64,000 nt of DNA from Lingula anatina (taxonomy: Eukaryota; Brachiopoda; Lingulata; Lingulida; Lingulidae). The first letter of the stretch is position 1. The number at the start of each line of letters is the position of its first letter. The notes under the pieces were generated by a model. The model did no database searches. It saw only the letters and a list, made by a program, of their open reading frames with translations, and was not told the DNA's origin. Positions 50,893-63,893 of the stretch are shown here, one piece after another. The position numbers and the translations under genes are program-made. The stretch spans positions 464,438-528,437 of the forward strand of contig NW_019773559.1 of assembly GCF_001039355.2 (NCBI RefSeq), read 5' to 3'.

Positions 50893-53035
50893 TTCACTGG
50901 GCAGGGGCTCCTAGTGCTCAATTCGTGACCTAAATTACGATAAAGATAGGGATAATAGATAGGCAACAAATCTAAAAAAAGATGAATTAGACTAGCTAGG
51001 TTCAGGCTAATTAAAAAATTACAGTTGCATATTATTCTCACGTTTCATAATACCTTCGCCTGCCTTGATGAAGAGTTTTGTAAACATTTTTGTATGCCTA
51101 AACTACAGAAAACGTAAACATAGTTATCAGGTCCTAAGTCTTAATATACGTGAGAACATCGTCACTTGTTAAAACTGATACTAGGGGAGCTGATTAAATT
51201 GCCCATCCTTCGAAGAACAAATTAAGACAGCTGAAAATATATAGGCCCTACTGTAACGCCTTTAAAGTATCTTGTTATCGTGAAAGCTGTTTAAACAAAT
51301 TTTGACTTAAACTTATTTTCTAGAATGGTCAATTTCAGATAATCAACTGAATTCGAAATTGGTACCCGAATAATTCTTAGAATATAATATAATATAGGAG
51401 GAAATAAAGGTTACTATATTTTTTCTTCTCTTGGAGTTATATTATTGGTATCTCATAGTGCTTTCTTCAAAACCTTTAGGTGAGCAATAGCTCGAGCCAC
51501 TTTTAAAGACAGAAAGTCAAAATGCCCATTTGTCCAGTGAAAAGAAGAAAAAACATTACGAATTCATCTAACAAATTACCAGTGGAATAAGGGCCATTGG
51601 TCCTTGAAATATTTTCATCTCTCATTTCGTATTAATATGGCAGACTCGCCCTCTGTGTTTCCCGAAACGAGTTGCATAACTCGGTAACGGGGACGAAGCA
51701 TAATTGTCCAAAAGTGAAATTAAAGTGATGTAAGAGGGGGTGGGGGTATTTGTGTTATCAGTGTGTTATATACATTATTTATTTTTGGCGTATCATAAGT
51801 ACTTATTTGTTAAAAAATAATTCTACCTAAAAATATACAAATTTTCTCCAGAAAATGATTTGTATGTTTTTCTTTTTACTAAACAAAAATTGAGTTATCA
51901 TTGCGTATTAGAAGGTTATTTTGAATATCGAACACGTGAATCTGTTATATTTCATTAATAAAAATCAAGTTTGGAACTAAATGTTCGAAAGTTAAAATGA
52001 ATGAATGATTGAAATATGGACAACAGGCCTAATATCATATCTGAAGAGAAGAAATACCTTTTTGAATCGAACCTTACATTTATAGATTTCACCTAATTAA
52101 ACCACTAGAGCTTACTCATCTTGCTTTTGGTGTTTTGAAGTTTCCCCGCCTCAAAGAAATGACGCTATTTGACAATAAATCATCCTAAAAGGTGCTTTCT
52201 TTTTCAAATTTAGAATGTTTATAAAACATAAACTTAAGCAACATTAATATAACCATTACGTTAACCAAGAAGTTATAACTTCTTGCGTTAACCTTCTATA
52301 AACATGTAAATATTTTCTAAAACGAGATTAAATTATGATATTATCTCATTAGCAGAATAATTCTTCTCCCAAAACCATCAGATATATCATTTTCACATGA
52401 ATACATAATAGTGTTCTCCTTCAAATTCTCATGAAGGCTTGTTTCTTTCATTTTCTTTTGAATATTGACAAAAACTTGTTCTCGTCGGGTAGTTAGTTGC
52501 AGCTTGGACGAGTCTACAGCCCCGCCATCTATCGCCGAATTCAAGAAGCAGAATCCAAAAATGAAACAGAACGACTGATGCTGGAGTTGTCTTGTAAACA
52601 GTTTAGGTTTATCTAGACCTCTTAAGGTTGGTAGAATCTTATAATAAGCTCAGTGTGTATGTGACATATGTAACCAATTCGTGGACAGGTTTTTCCCAGC
52701 TGGTAAGCAGCAGGTCACTTAAAAGGACATGTTTCAAGTTTCAATCAAAGCGATGAAGAACGTTCATTTACTAAACACACTGTAATAAACCAAATGTACA
52801 TTTGTGCTGCAGCTACCGAATTAAATGCCCACAGAGCCGAAGTAGGTGTAAATAAACAATGTGTTTATGCACTTCATTGATTAACTGCAAACTGCAAACC
52901 GGCTGATAGGAGGACGTGTCTGGCTGAAGCCTTGAAGGTCAAATTGCATTGTGCTGTACTGTACTGTACATTTCAAATTATCAATGGCCTAGTTAATGTA
53001 CCTTTTCTTGGCCTCATCTGTACCTCACTGATAGA
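50893..53035. repeat. 2.14-kb tandem duplication, copy 2
   Basis: Starts at TTCACTGGGCAGGGGCTCC, matching 48736, and ends at CTCACTGATAGAG, matching 50875. It differs from copy 1 by a few percent and carries an extra short palindrome near 52265 (AAGAAGTTATAACTTCTT). FN3K begins 158 bp beyond it. Confidence 0.93.
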
Positions 53036-53193
53036 GTGGGAGTCTCTCAGTTTTTATATTTTACCTGAAGAGAGTCTCTGGACATAAATTGTATATTTTT
53101 ATGCTATTTTAATTGACCTTACAGGTGAGGTACACCAACCCCCAACCAAGTGAATCTCAAACTTGAAGCCAGTGGATGCGATTTATTAAAACA

Positions 53194-56100
53194 ATGGAGG
53201 CCCTGTTAAAGAAGGAACTAAACACTAATACCTGGAAGCCACATGGAAGAGCTGGAGGGGGATGTATCAGCCGTGGTGAGGGGTTTCTCACTGACCTTGG
53301 ACCAGTGTTTGTAAAAGTGAATGGTGAGAAAGGGGTAGGCAGACTTCACAGTTCCACCATTAATCCCTGTAGATTTTTCACATTTAAAGCACAAATACAA
53401 TGTCATTAATACATGCACTTGTATGTTCTTACCTAACACAGCTGTTACATTTAAAGTATATCTTTTATTAGCTGCTTTTAATCTGTTAAAGAACGGTAAA
53501 ACCTGAATAAGTATATATATATGTCAATTATGTTTTGAAATGTTCTCCTCTGTCTACAAACTTGTACAGAAGTGTACACAATGAACACTGCTTATATGTG
53601 TTAATTTCAAACACAGGCGCGTCAGATGTTTGAAGGAGAATTTGCGAGCTTAGATGCCATCCACAAAACCCAAACCATCAGGGTGCCAAAGCCTATCAAG
53701 GTAACATTAGATATGAAAGACATAATATTGCATTTCTTTCAATTTACTGTATAACACATGGTTAAAAATATTAAAATTTAAAAAAAAAAATGACTAAATG
53801 ATAAATTATTTTTTCCAGGTTATTGATAACCCAGCTGGAGGTGCATACTTAGTAATGGAATACATGGACATGAAGAATTCTGGGAAGTTCGCTGCTGAAC
53901 TTGGTGAAAAGTTAGCCAGGTATCAGTTTATGAGATCATTTTGAAGAACTATAAATTATTGAGATCATAAGCAGTTTTATAAATAATCATTGCCAGTCAA
54001 CAGACAGTGAATCACCAGATATTGTAGATGTACATTTAAATCGAATTATGTAAATCTTGAGTGATTTTAGAGAAAAGGGGTGTCAGCTGTCTTCAGATTC
54101 ACTTTTGACTATTAATTTTTTCAAAGCTCAACTTAATTTTTAAGATATATTTGGATTTATTATTATTAATGAATATTTATAGACTCCATTTGTACAATGA
54201 AGAAGTTGCGAAGAAATTACAGAGACAGGAAAGCTCAGTCCACCAATCCACAGGTCCCAAATATGTTGACATGTTTGGCTTTGATATCACAACTTGTTGT
54301 GGCTACAATCCACAAGACAACACATGGAATGCAGACTGGGTGGTAAGAAAAATAGATGATGTCCTTGTAGTAACAGTTCAGCAGAAATGGTTCAATTACT
54401 GATCTGAAAGTAAAATGATTAACAAGTACATATAGAATATATTTCAACTATCAATAATCAGATCACTCAAATAATAAAAATTATGTTATCTTCAAACCAT
54501 GATTGTTTTTCAAAGTAGTTCCAGTCATAAGATAATCACAGTCACTGTGACTGTGCCTTTGTTGGAGAGATGTTTCATTTTGTGGGATATTAAATTATTA
54601 AATAATCACATTGTTACTCAAAACTGATGTAAAGCTGTATTCACATTACATGCATGTTACATGTCATGTAAACTGATATTTAGGGCCTGTAAAATTCTAA
54701 TTTCAGTCATTTTTTACAAATCAGAAGTTGAAGCCACAAATAGAAATGATTGAGAAAGAGGTAAATTGTCATGCAGTGCAGTCTTTAAAATATCCCTTTT
54801 TAAAAAGATAAATCTTTAAGTGATATATACTCTGTTGCAAAATTTGATTGCAAGAAAAACTATTACCATTCACTCCTTTTTAAAAGATTATTCTAAACCT
54901 TAAAGTCATAGATTCAGTCTGTATACCACCTTATGAATATCACTACAAAGTTGATTAATCAGTATAACGTTTCTTGCCTGGTAGTACAGGGACAAAGAAA
55001 TGAGGGAACTATGGCCTCAGCTTCAGAGAAAAATCCCAGAGCTTTTCAAAGACATTGAGGTTAAACCAGCCTTGTTGCATGGTGATTTGTGGGGAGGAAA
55101 TGTATCTGAGACAGATGATGGCCCATGTGAGTTGGGCTTTGTGACTTAGGTCACATTTTTAAATGCTGCCTGTCAAATCCAGTTGTGATAGGTTTACTTA
55201 ATATTTTCTGAATTATCTCAGCAGTGATGAAAGATTTTGCATGGATGACATCGGTCAACATGGATCATCCCAACTCTCTGGGGACTCTGGCTAAGTGCAG
55301 TCAGTTTGACTGAATTGCACTCTTCCTCTTGTTTTCAAGGTACTCATCAAATTTTTAGCTTTTGTGCATACCACTAAACACCTGGGCCCAGTTTTATAAA
55401 GGACGTTTAGCACTAACCAGTGGATAAGCCTAACCAGTAAATAAATTCTCCTAACACCCATTAACTAAAAGATGGTTAAATTGTGTTTCATATACAGTCT
55501 TCTGACGGAAAACAACCAATTAGTTAACTGGCCAGTGTTTAACTGGATTAAATAATTATTTAAAGGTCAGTTAACTAACAGACTGTTAAGGTCTGGTTAG
55601 AGTTAAACACTGGTTAGTGCTAAACGTCCTTTATAAAACTGGGCCCAGGTGTTTAGTGGTATGCACAAAAGCTAAAAATTTGATGAGTACCTTGAAAATG
55701 TATGTGAATCCCTCCTTTTTTTAGATATTGTAATCACATTGTCTGCTTGGATAGTTTGCACTCAGCTGAGATGTAACTTGTTAATGTCAAACAGGTGATA
55801 GCAATTGTGGATAATAAATTTCAGTTGAGTTTTGCAAAAAATGTCCAGTTTAAAGTTTTGTTATTCATATATTTTGGACCAAGAGTACAATGGACTCTAT
55901 TTTCAAATTATATATATATATATAATTATATATATATATATATACGTCACAGGCAAGATAGAAATCCAGGCAGATTTTAAATCTGCCTGGATTTTAATCT
56001 TGCCTGTGTCATATATGAGTATAATATTTCAGAATTTTTTATGTCATTGTGATTTGAAGGAGTAAAGATTCGATACATGAAGATGCAGCCTTTTTTATAG

Positions 56101-56699
56101 TTTCTTTTTTTTTTCACTTTGCAGTGATATTTGACCCAGCATCTTTTTATGGACATGCAGAGTTTGAATTTGGCATAGCTACTATGTTTGGTGGATTTGG
56201 CAGAACTTTTTTCGATGCATATCACAAGCTTATCCCCAAATCACCTGGTTTTGAGAAAAGACTACCCCTTTACCAGCTCTTTCATTATCTGAATCATTGG
56301 TAAGTGTGATGTTTAAAAGTTAGCATTTTAGTGGATATACAAGATATTTATATTTAAAAAAATGATGAAACCCTGTGCAAGGTTTATGAAATTGGAGCAG
56401 TTCTCCTGTGTCCACATTCAGGAAAACAAATAGATTACAAGATGATACAAGTGTCTTACCCTACCCACCGTCTTGACTTCTTCAGCATATGTTATTAGTT
56501 TAGCAAACTTCAGAAGATGATTATGATTGATCTCAAAATGAAAGCACAACTAGACAATCTCTGGACCACCAGGATATTTTGTTAACCTTATAATAATGTT
56601 TGAATCAAGTTTGAGATTTGAATCTTTTCATTCAGGAACCACTTTGGTACTGGATACAGGAGTCAGTCTTTGAGCCGAATGAGAGGACTCGCAAAGTAA
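53194..56699 (+). CDS. FN3K: Fructosamine-3-kinase / ketosamine-3-kinase
   Basis: This cytosolic enzyme phosphorylates C3 of sugars attached to protein amino groups, which makes the adduct fall off (deglycation). Exons: 53194-53334, 53617-53700, 53819-53919, 54183-54342, 54707-54760, 54985-55126, 56125-56299 and 56636-56699. They make 921 bases and 306 residues (human 309), all phases matching. An upstream in-frame ATG at 53176 exists, but the one at 53194 matches the family start (MEALLKKEL). Conserved blocks are [47 protein letters not shown], catalytic HGDLWGGN (H212, D214), [15 protein letters not shown], and LNHWNHFG near the end. FN3K and FN3KRP cannot be separated here; many invertebrates have one gene. 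AATAAA at 57808-57813 marks a likely 3' end. Confidence 0.95.
55332..55699. mobile_element. 368-bp foldback element in FN3K intron 6
   Basis: Arms of about 80 bp are near-perfect inverted copies (ACCTGGGCCCAGTTTTATAA in the left arm). Further TAACCAG/CTGGTTA pairs lie inside. Confidence 0.88.
55910..56010. repeat. TA microsatellite and 64-base palindrome
   Basis: A TA tract is followed by a palindrome centred near 55978 (arms with CACAGGCAAGAT and ATCCAGGCAGATTT and almost no loop). It lies 115 bp before FN3K exon 7. Confidence 0.85.
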
Positions 56700-58523
56700 A
56701 ATACTTCTCAGCAGTTTAGAACATACGTACTTGGAAAAAATGAATAAGACACTACCATATTTGATACTGGTAGTTGTCTGACAGCAGAATATCAGCTTTA
56801 TCTGTGAAACATTCAACAGCGGAAAACATTGGTGCTAAACAAGTATGTGCATATTATTTCTCTGTAGTCTGACAGGAGGATTTAAGCTTTATCTGTGAAA
56901 CATTCTACAGTGAAAAAAAAAAACATTGGTGCTAAACATTGTAGTAAATAATTTACCAGCTTATTTTCTTCTTCCAATCTTGTACTTTAATTGAAGTGCA
57001 TTTGCAAATGCTTGGCAAGGAGAAAGAATTTTAATGTTAAAACAGAAATTCTGAGTAATTAAGCTTGTAACATATTGTACATTTGGACTTTAAAATCTTC
57101 AGTAGAATTCATTTTGTTCAAAAAGTGGATGAATTTCACTTATATCTTGGCCTGGAGATTTCCTAAAAGCAGATTACATGTAACATACACTGAATTAAGT
57201 GAATTAGATGGATAACACATTATGTTACATCTGTCTAAGAAATCAGTTTAATGATTTTAAGATTTTCAGTAGAGAATTCAAAATGTGTTTATAATGATTG
57301 ATATTTGATTAGAATGAATATAAAATGACTAGTCTACTTAGGGCAGACATTGCTTCCACATAGGATTTATACAAGTCCAATTTATGACCTGTTAGTTTTT
57401 GGAATCGAAAAGTGTTTGAAAGAAGTTTTGTAAACCTGGTTTTTACTCCATATGGGCTTTGCACTTGACATCAGAATGATATTAAGATATTTTATTTCGT
57501 TTATTGGCATGTTTTATCATACACCGGGATACTACAATTAAGTTTTGAAAAAGCTGTCACACAGTAACTGGCTTATTTTAACAAGTGCCTTTTATGTTAT
57601 TGTATGCTTGATCAGGACAGACTGATTATGCTGATGACATTTGTTGTAATAAGACTTGATTTGAATTTGAATTTAAATATCACATTAAGTGTGATACTCT
57701 CATGTAAAGATCTTCCTTTATTTTGTTTCTAATGTATTAGAGTGCATTATGTGTCTACAGATAAAAGTGTTATTAGTTTGTTAGCTACTACTTTACAACA
57801 TTTGAGGAATAAATTGCTATCTCTATTACAAAGAAAATTTCAACTGCTGCTTTTAAATGGATAAAAAATCTGTGATTGATTTTCTTCCCGAAGGTTTTTC
57901 ATGGAAAATTGAAGTGGGGAAAGTAATCTCTTTTAGAAATGCTCTACATTTGTTACATAGAAATTTTTTAAACATAGAGTAGGCTGATTTAAAATAATCA
58001 TTTTTCTTCTACTTGTTTCTTATATATCAGAACTTCTTAACTAATCACTTGATGTGTCAACATTTTGATATGAAATTGTTAAAAATAATAAATGACCAGG
58101 TTATGGTCTCTTTGGGGATATATGGAGCTGTTATATTAAATTTGTTTAAATATACTGGACCGATTTTGATGGGGTTTTGTGGATGCGCTGTGGTAGAATA
58201 GTATCATGTTCTAAAGGCAGTTTTTGTTGTTTTTAGGTTTATTAACCAAGTTGATTAACCAATCAAGGTGACAGCCAAGTGTGGTTTTCCCCCATGATAC
58301 TGTCTCCAGTGCCAAAATGACCAAATTGACCCTATCTCACAATGGTGAAAAATCTTCAAAAAATCCCTGAATTCAGATGGTGATCTGTATCACCATTAAA
58401 GCCTACAATCACTTTTAAGTTAGGCCATTTCTGTCCTGAAAATTAATCAAAACCCATGCATCCATAACTTTTTGAGTTAGACTTGTGACTAACAAACAGA
58501 GGTATAAATAACCTTTTTGGCAG

Positions 58524-58850
58524 AGCTTATCCCCAAATCACCTGGTTTTGAGAAAAGACTGCCCCTTTATCAGCTGTTTCATTATCTGATTCATTAGTGA
58601 GTTTGACATTTATAAGATGCAAACATTATAGCATATAAGTTACCATATAATTTCCCTGATGCATTAACTTCTGCCAGTTTTGTTCTTTAATTGAAGTATA
58701 CTTGCAAATGCTTGGTAAGGAGATAGAATTAAAAAGATATTCTAAACAATAAACCTTCTGTAACTGTTGTACTGTTGGAAGATAAAATCTTCAGGAGTAA
58801 GAATTTTGTTCAATAGGTGGATGATATTCACTTTTACATCATTTTCACTA
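58524..58850 (+). pseudogene. Partial broken copy of the FN3K 3' end
   Basis: 58524-58596 copies the end of FN3K exon 7 ([15 protein letters not shown], then LFHYLIH and a stop where the gene has LNHW). The sequence after it still resembles the start of the following intron. Farther on, 58676-58840 resembles the FN3K 3'-UTR around 56977-57145. The last exon is missing. Because intron sequence is retained it is a DNA-level duplication, not a retrocopy. Its left edge abuts a dispersed repeat ending in GGCAGAG. Confidence 0.75.
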
Positions 58851-59883
58851 AAAATTTTTACCGTTTTTGAACGACTGATAAAAAAATCCAAAATTTCATT
58901 TGACTTTAAAGTTTTTCAACAATTGAGAGAATTGAACAAATGGAAGTGAAAAATTCATTTCTTTCAGAAGTGCCCTTCATTGAGGCATTTCTAAGACATT
59001 TCTCAAGATTATTTTCTGTGGCTTATTGCCATTTGAATTTATTGCAAATTCAATGCAGTACTGTAATGTGCCAAGCATTTCGACTGTTCCAATCTATCCG
59101 ACAAGAAAAAAATTATATTCTAAAATTAATTTTTCTGGGTTCAAACATTTAGTCCAAACGTCAAAATCATGTGACATAATTTTTTTCTTGTTCCGATTAT
59201 TCAACCACATCGTCGGCAAGACTTGGTAAATTTTCGAGCCTGTAACATATTTTGTGCATCATTATTTTCTGCTTTTTATCTCTACACTTGACAGCTTTAC
59301 AGCCTTGTTTTGTTTTCATTTTTTAACATTTTACTCAAATGACATGCTTTTCAAGCAAATTCACTATTCACTGTTTAATATATCTGTACACAATTGGCAT
59401 TCCCAATTGAGGATCCATGTTTTACTTTAATGGTAAATATACACATACCTATAGGCTCTGCTTAACTGCATGGTAGAGGAGTTAACCACAGGTAGGCTAA
59501 AAATAAGTGAAATGTGAAAATAATACTAAGTATATATATTGTAGCACACAATTCAGATTGCATTTGCCTATCATTATGTTTGTGTGTGTGTGTTGGGAAT
59601 ATGTATAAGGAGGCAGATTTAAAGACTGCAGTGACTATAAGAAGTTACTTGGAGACATCGAAAAAGAGGCAAGACAAAATTGTCTGCTGTTATTAAGAAA
59701 AAATTCCAGACCTTGTTTTTTGTGATACGGAAGTGACCCCATCCTACATACTGTAGCAAGTAAGTAACACAAGGTTTTGTGATGTTGTCTCACAAAGGAA
59801 TTGAGTTAGTGCCGGTACAAAAGGCCTCTAGCCAGTTATTTCAAAAGTTTTTATTTATTTATTTATTATTATTATAATTATTA

Positions 59884-60053
59884 TAGGCTGCATTCAGAAG
59901 AGTCCGAGGGTCAAACGTGGCTGACTTAATTGAATACTTCCTCCATGAGGAATCTATTCAGTGTCTATTAACGGATTAGACAGCAAGCTTTTTAGTGGGT
60001 TGCCATATTTGACCCGTAGACTAGTTAGTCCACTGTTCTGAATGTGGCCACAA
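59884..60053. mobile_element. Foldback MITE, family C, copy 2
   Basis: Arms (GGCTGCATTCAGAAGAGTCC at the left, complement of GTCCACTGTTCTGAATGTGG at the right) match the element at 28958-29135. It lies between FN3K and the Ig-like gene. Confidence 0.7.
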
Positions 60054-62857
60054 ACTGCATTGTAAATGCAACCATTTCAGTGTAATTATAATTTAATTAA
60101 AGTAGATAAAATGCACGTTCTTATGTGATTGACTGTGAATGATGGCTTGATAAATTTTGAGATGCTGTTTTAAACCTCCCTTTATAGATTTTAATTATCA
60201 ATTACCAATTGACATTTTATTGAAAACATTATTGCTATGATTGATATGCATAGATAGATAGGTATTTTGTTTGGTCTTTGTGCACACCATCTTCTACAAT
60301 AATTTTTTCAGTAAGGTATTTGTGCTAGTTTCAAAATCGATCATTTAAGCCACAAATTTACAAAATCTTTACCAAGATATGCCTGTGTGACTCTAAGGAA
60401 TTCAAAATCAAATTAATTGACCAAATGCCAAATGCTTCTTTCAAATCTCAATACTTTTTTTCTGTAAACAGGGTAATTATGGCCACAGTACATATGAATG
60501 GCCAAATGGTATGAGGTTCAAATAGTCTCTCCACTTAATACTGAAGAAATATGGATTTAATTATGGTTGTATTTTATTTAGTATGTATTAATCAAAGGTC
60601 TGTAATTCCCAAGTAGATTTGCATGCACATTTAGAAAAGAACAGATCTACCGATTATAGAGATCATTACTTTTATTCTATCACATTCACATTTCATAAGT
60701 CCAGACTTAAAAATACAGGATATGTACAAAAGCAAAATTACATTGTCTGTCTTAAAACTTATACTAAACTACCTTAGCTAGATCAGATGAGCAACTAATA
60801 TGTAATATGGCATGTGCAAATGTCAATACTATTAATTGACGAAATGATAATATAAAACTAGGTAGAAGATGTAAAAAATGGTACAAAAACATCACTGACA
60901 TTTAAACAGTTTACAGTTGTGCATCTGAGAAAACCACAGACATTTTCACAACATCTGACATGTGGGAACAATAAAAAATCATCTTTGATCCCTTGTCTAA
61001 GTTTAAGTTCGACATGATCTTGGTTACAGCTAGTGTGGCCAGTTTGTTCCCTCCCAAGTAGGTCACCTAGTAGAATTTTTAAGTGAACTCTCATGTTATT
61101 AAGAAGGGAATATGAAATCATTATTATCCTTTTGTGCTATAAAGCTCCCACATGCCCGCAGGTATACTTCAACAACTATTTGCTGAGGGCAAACATGTAC
61201 TCCTTTTCCCACCAGGTGTTCCACATATGACCTGAATTACTCTATTTTACAATCTAGAAGGAACAGCCATTTCATTATGCACAGTTACTGTACTTAATAT
61301 AAGCAATCACAAGCTAGTTTTTCTCAAATATATTATTTATTGATTTTCATTATTATTAATTTCAAGGAAACAACAAGAGTTTAATCATAGATGATGATAA
61401 AGCTTTCCATGATTATTTAACATGCATTTTTAAATGCAAGTCTACTTGTGCCACCTTGCTTAGTGAAATGGTGGATGAATATTCATGTATCTATGAGTTT
61501 ACAGGGTTCCATCTCTGTTAATATGAGTATATTTCTCTACATACAAAGGTATGAACAACTGATGACTGACATCATTCAGGTGCTGGTCTTAAGCTGAAAT
61601 TACCTCTAAGATATCTAAAGATATCTATTAATATAAATGTGACAACATAATATTTATCAGATGCCTTGTGAGATTTTAAAATCTCCCCATTGGTGAAATG
61701 AAAAGAATTTACATAAATAATTTTTAAATCACATACTCAGATCTTTCATAATTGTCCTTTTACATTACATGAGATATGAAAGCTTTGCTAGAATGCAGTG
61801 GCAATCAAGATGTGATATTCTGTTGGGTCAGCAGAGGCTTTCGAAATGTTAAGTGTATCACTACAATATCGGTTATCTCCTGTGGGCAAAGTATTGATGA
61901 AAACATGTTATTTCGATCTAACATAAAGATTAGAATTAACCCTTTCCTACCAGGTCACTGAAGCAAACACATTATTTAATATAATTAATGATTTTCACAT
62001 GGTGATGACATATGTCAAAACCCAAATGACTAAAAGACATATGAAAAATGTTGTAGGACCCATAACATCCACATTGCATTAAATGGTGGTATACTGCCGA
62101 AATGTGTCATTTTCATAATTCATATCTTGATCACTTCACTTAATTTCTTCAATATACACCAATTTTTTTCTAGGGGCTTAGTTTTGTAAAGCTCTTTGCA
62201 TAGCTTGATTGTACATCTTCAATTTCAATTTAAAAACGTTCCTGACCTGCAGAACTATCTGGAAGCAGTCATATGCTTAGGTAGGTGTATATCCTACAGT
62301 TAAAGACAGTTTCCTTGAGACAAGTTGGATCTATTGCTGGAAGGCCTAGTGTGTAATCTAAAGGATTAAAGATGTTCGATTTTAAAGACCAATACTGTCA
62401 GTTGGTCAGCTGTAAATTGAATATAAATTAAAACCACAAGCCTTATTGGATGAAAGGGTTCATGTCATATCTATATTACAATGAGAATTTTTAAAAATTA
62501 CTTTTCATCCTGTTTTGCTTCTCAAATCTATGGCATATCACATATCTACCTCTGACCACCTAAATTGAAAAAAATGGAAAATTCAACTCAGAAAATTATG
62601 CAAAGATAGTTGCCTAATAATCTCTAGCTTTTACGCTTCTTTTTTCGAAGCACTTTAATTTCCACTGTTTATATCCAAGCTGATAATGTAATTTGATTTA
62701 AAGTACTGCAGTCTGTCAAGACCGTACGTGTTTAGGTGGGAGTTGATGTCTTGAAAAGTTTCTCTGGCAATTATGAACCTTTGAATAACTTATTCCCATG
62801 TAAATGGATTAGCATTTCCTCCATGTTTTCAAGTTGAACTACAGCTCAAAGTATTGA

Positions 62858-63893
62858 TCAGCCTTGATGGCTTAACCTTAACATTACAGTCACGAGTAGA
62901 AGAACAAGTTGTAGATGAGAATGTGGAAGGAACTGATAGCCTGATGATGTCTGTCCATTTGGTGCTGCAAAAAATATAATAACTGTGTGTTAAAAACAAA
63001 TTTGAATTGATATCATGTGATATGAGCATAGATAGATTTGTTTCAGTATAAACTGTTTAATGTCAACTCCAATTTTGAACAGCAAATTCAATTTGGTTTT
63101 TTACCTAACTCGATTTTCTTGAGATAAGAGAAGTAATTTCCTCTGAAGGGTAACTATATTGAATTCGGTGCTGTTCAAGGTTCAATCCATTACAGTAACA
63201 ACCATCGAAGTGCTTTTTTTTCAATGCTGAATTCTGCCCAAGTAAGTGTAAACTTTATTTTATGTGATTCTCACAAGTGGTGGGTCTTAATGGTAGCTCT
63301 AATGGAACACTGCAGTACACACTCTGTGACTAAAGCAGAGGTTAACTTGCTCACTCTCATGGGTACATCAATCTGGTGGATAGTACATGTAATGTATTGA
63401 TGGGACTCATTATGACCTCTATTGATTCTTCTCACTTGGATTAAATATGCATGCACTTCTAATTTTGAGTCTACATCTATTGTACCATGCAGGATCTAGT
63501 AGGGAAAGGGTCTACTTACTATTACCTTCCAGTATGGATATTCTCCCCATGTCATCTCCTTTTTCATTTTTCACATAAATAGTGTATTCACCAAAATGAC
63601 TTTTGTCTATTTTGTCAATATTTAGTACAAATTCTGTGATATCACCATTCAGCTGAAATAATTGAAAGATAGAGATGAGAGCAAAGATATATTACAATGT
63701 AAAGACTGTATTTTAGAATTTTTTTCTATTTGGACATTTCCTGCCAGTCTCAGATTATCTTCTCATGAAAATGTACCAAGTTGTTTAGGGTTGAGTTCCA
63801 CATTACAATCAATCTTATTTGCTATCAACTCACTTTTTTTTGGCCACCAATGATTTCTGCCTGCATTTCGCACCTTAGTTGTGAATAAGCTTT
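62858..63893 (-). CDS. 3' end of an Ig-like domain gene with a GPI-type C-terminus (partial)
   Basis: Three minus-strand exons can be placed: 63893-63834 (weak), 63652-63520 and 62964-62858. The middle exon encodes the end of an Ig-like domain (FVLNIDKIDKSHFGEYTIYV, then KNEKGDD). The usual F-strand cysteine is isoleucine, a variant I associate with lophotrochozoan Ig proteins. It ends in phase 1 at a strong GTAAGT. Joined in that phase, the last exon reads TPNGQTSSGYQF, then a hydrophobic LQLVLLLVTVML and a short basic tail before the stop, which looks like a GPI-attachment signal or a membrane anchor with almost no cytoplasmic part. The protein is probably a cell-surface adhesion or recognition molecule, but too little is present for a name. 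Upstream exons lie beyond the right edge. Confidence 0.6.

Larger units (their letters stand above)
56700..62857. other. FN3K 3'-UTR, broken FN3K copy and long gene-poor spacer
   Basis: AATAAA at 57808 ends FN3K. 58110-58520 is dispersed repeat, 58524-58850 the broken FN3K copy, 59240-59310 a tail of the tandem-core repeat, and 59884-60053 a MITE. From about 60600 to 62857 I see only AT-rich sequence, part of which is probably the 3'-UTR of the Ig-like gene. Confidence 0.5.

Noticed and set aside
50173-52544. A 67-codon minus-strand frame present in both copies of the 2.14-kb duplication
   Set aside because: It is kept because the DNA is nearly identical. The visible differences mostly change amino acids (for example W/S, Y/S, S/R), there are no splice partners and no family match, so selection on protein is not supported.
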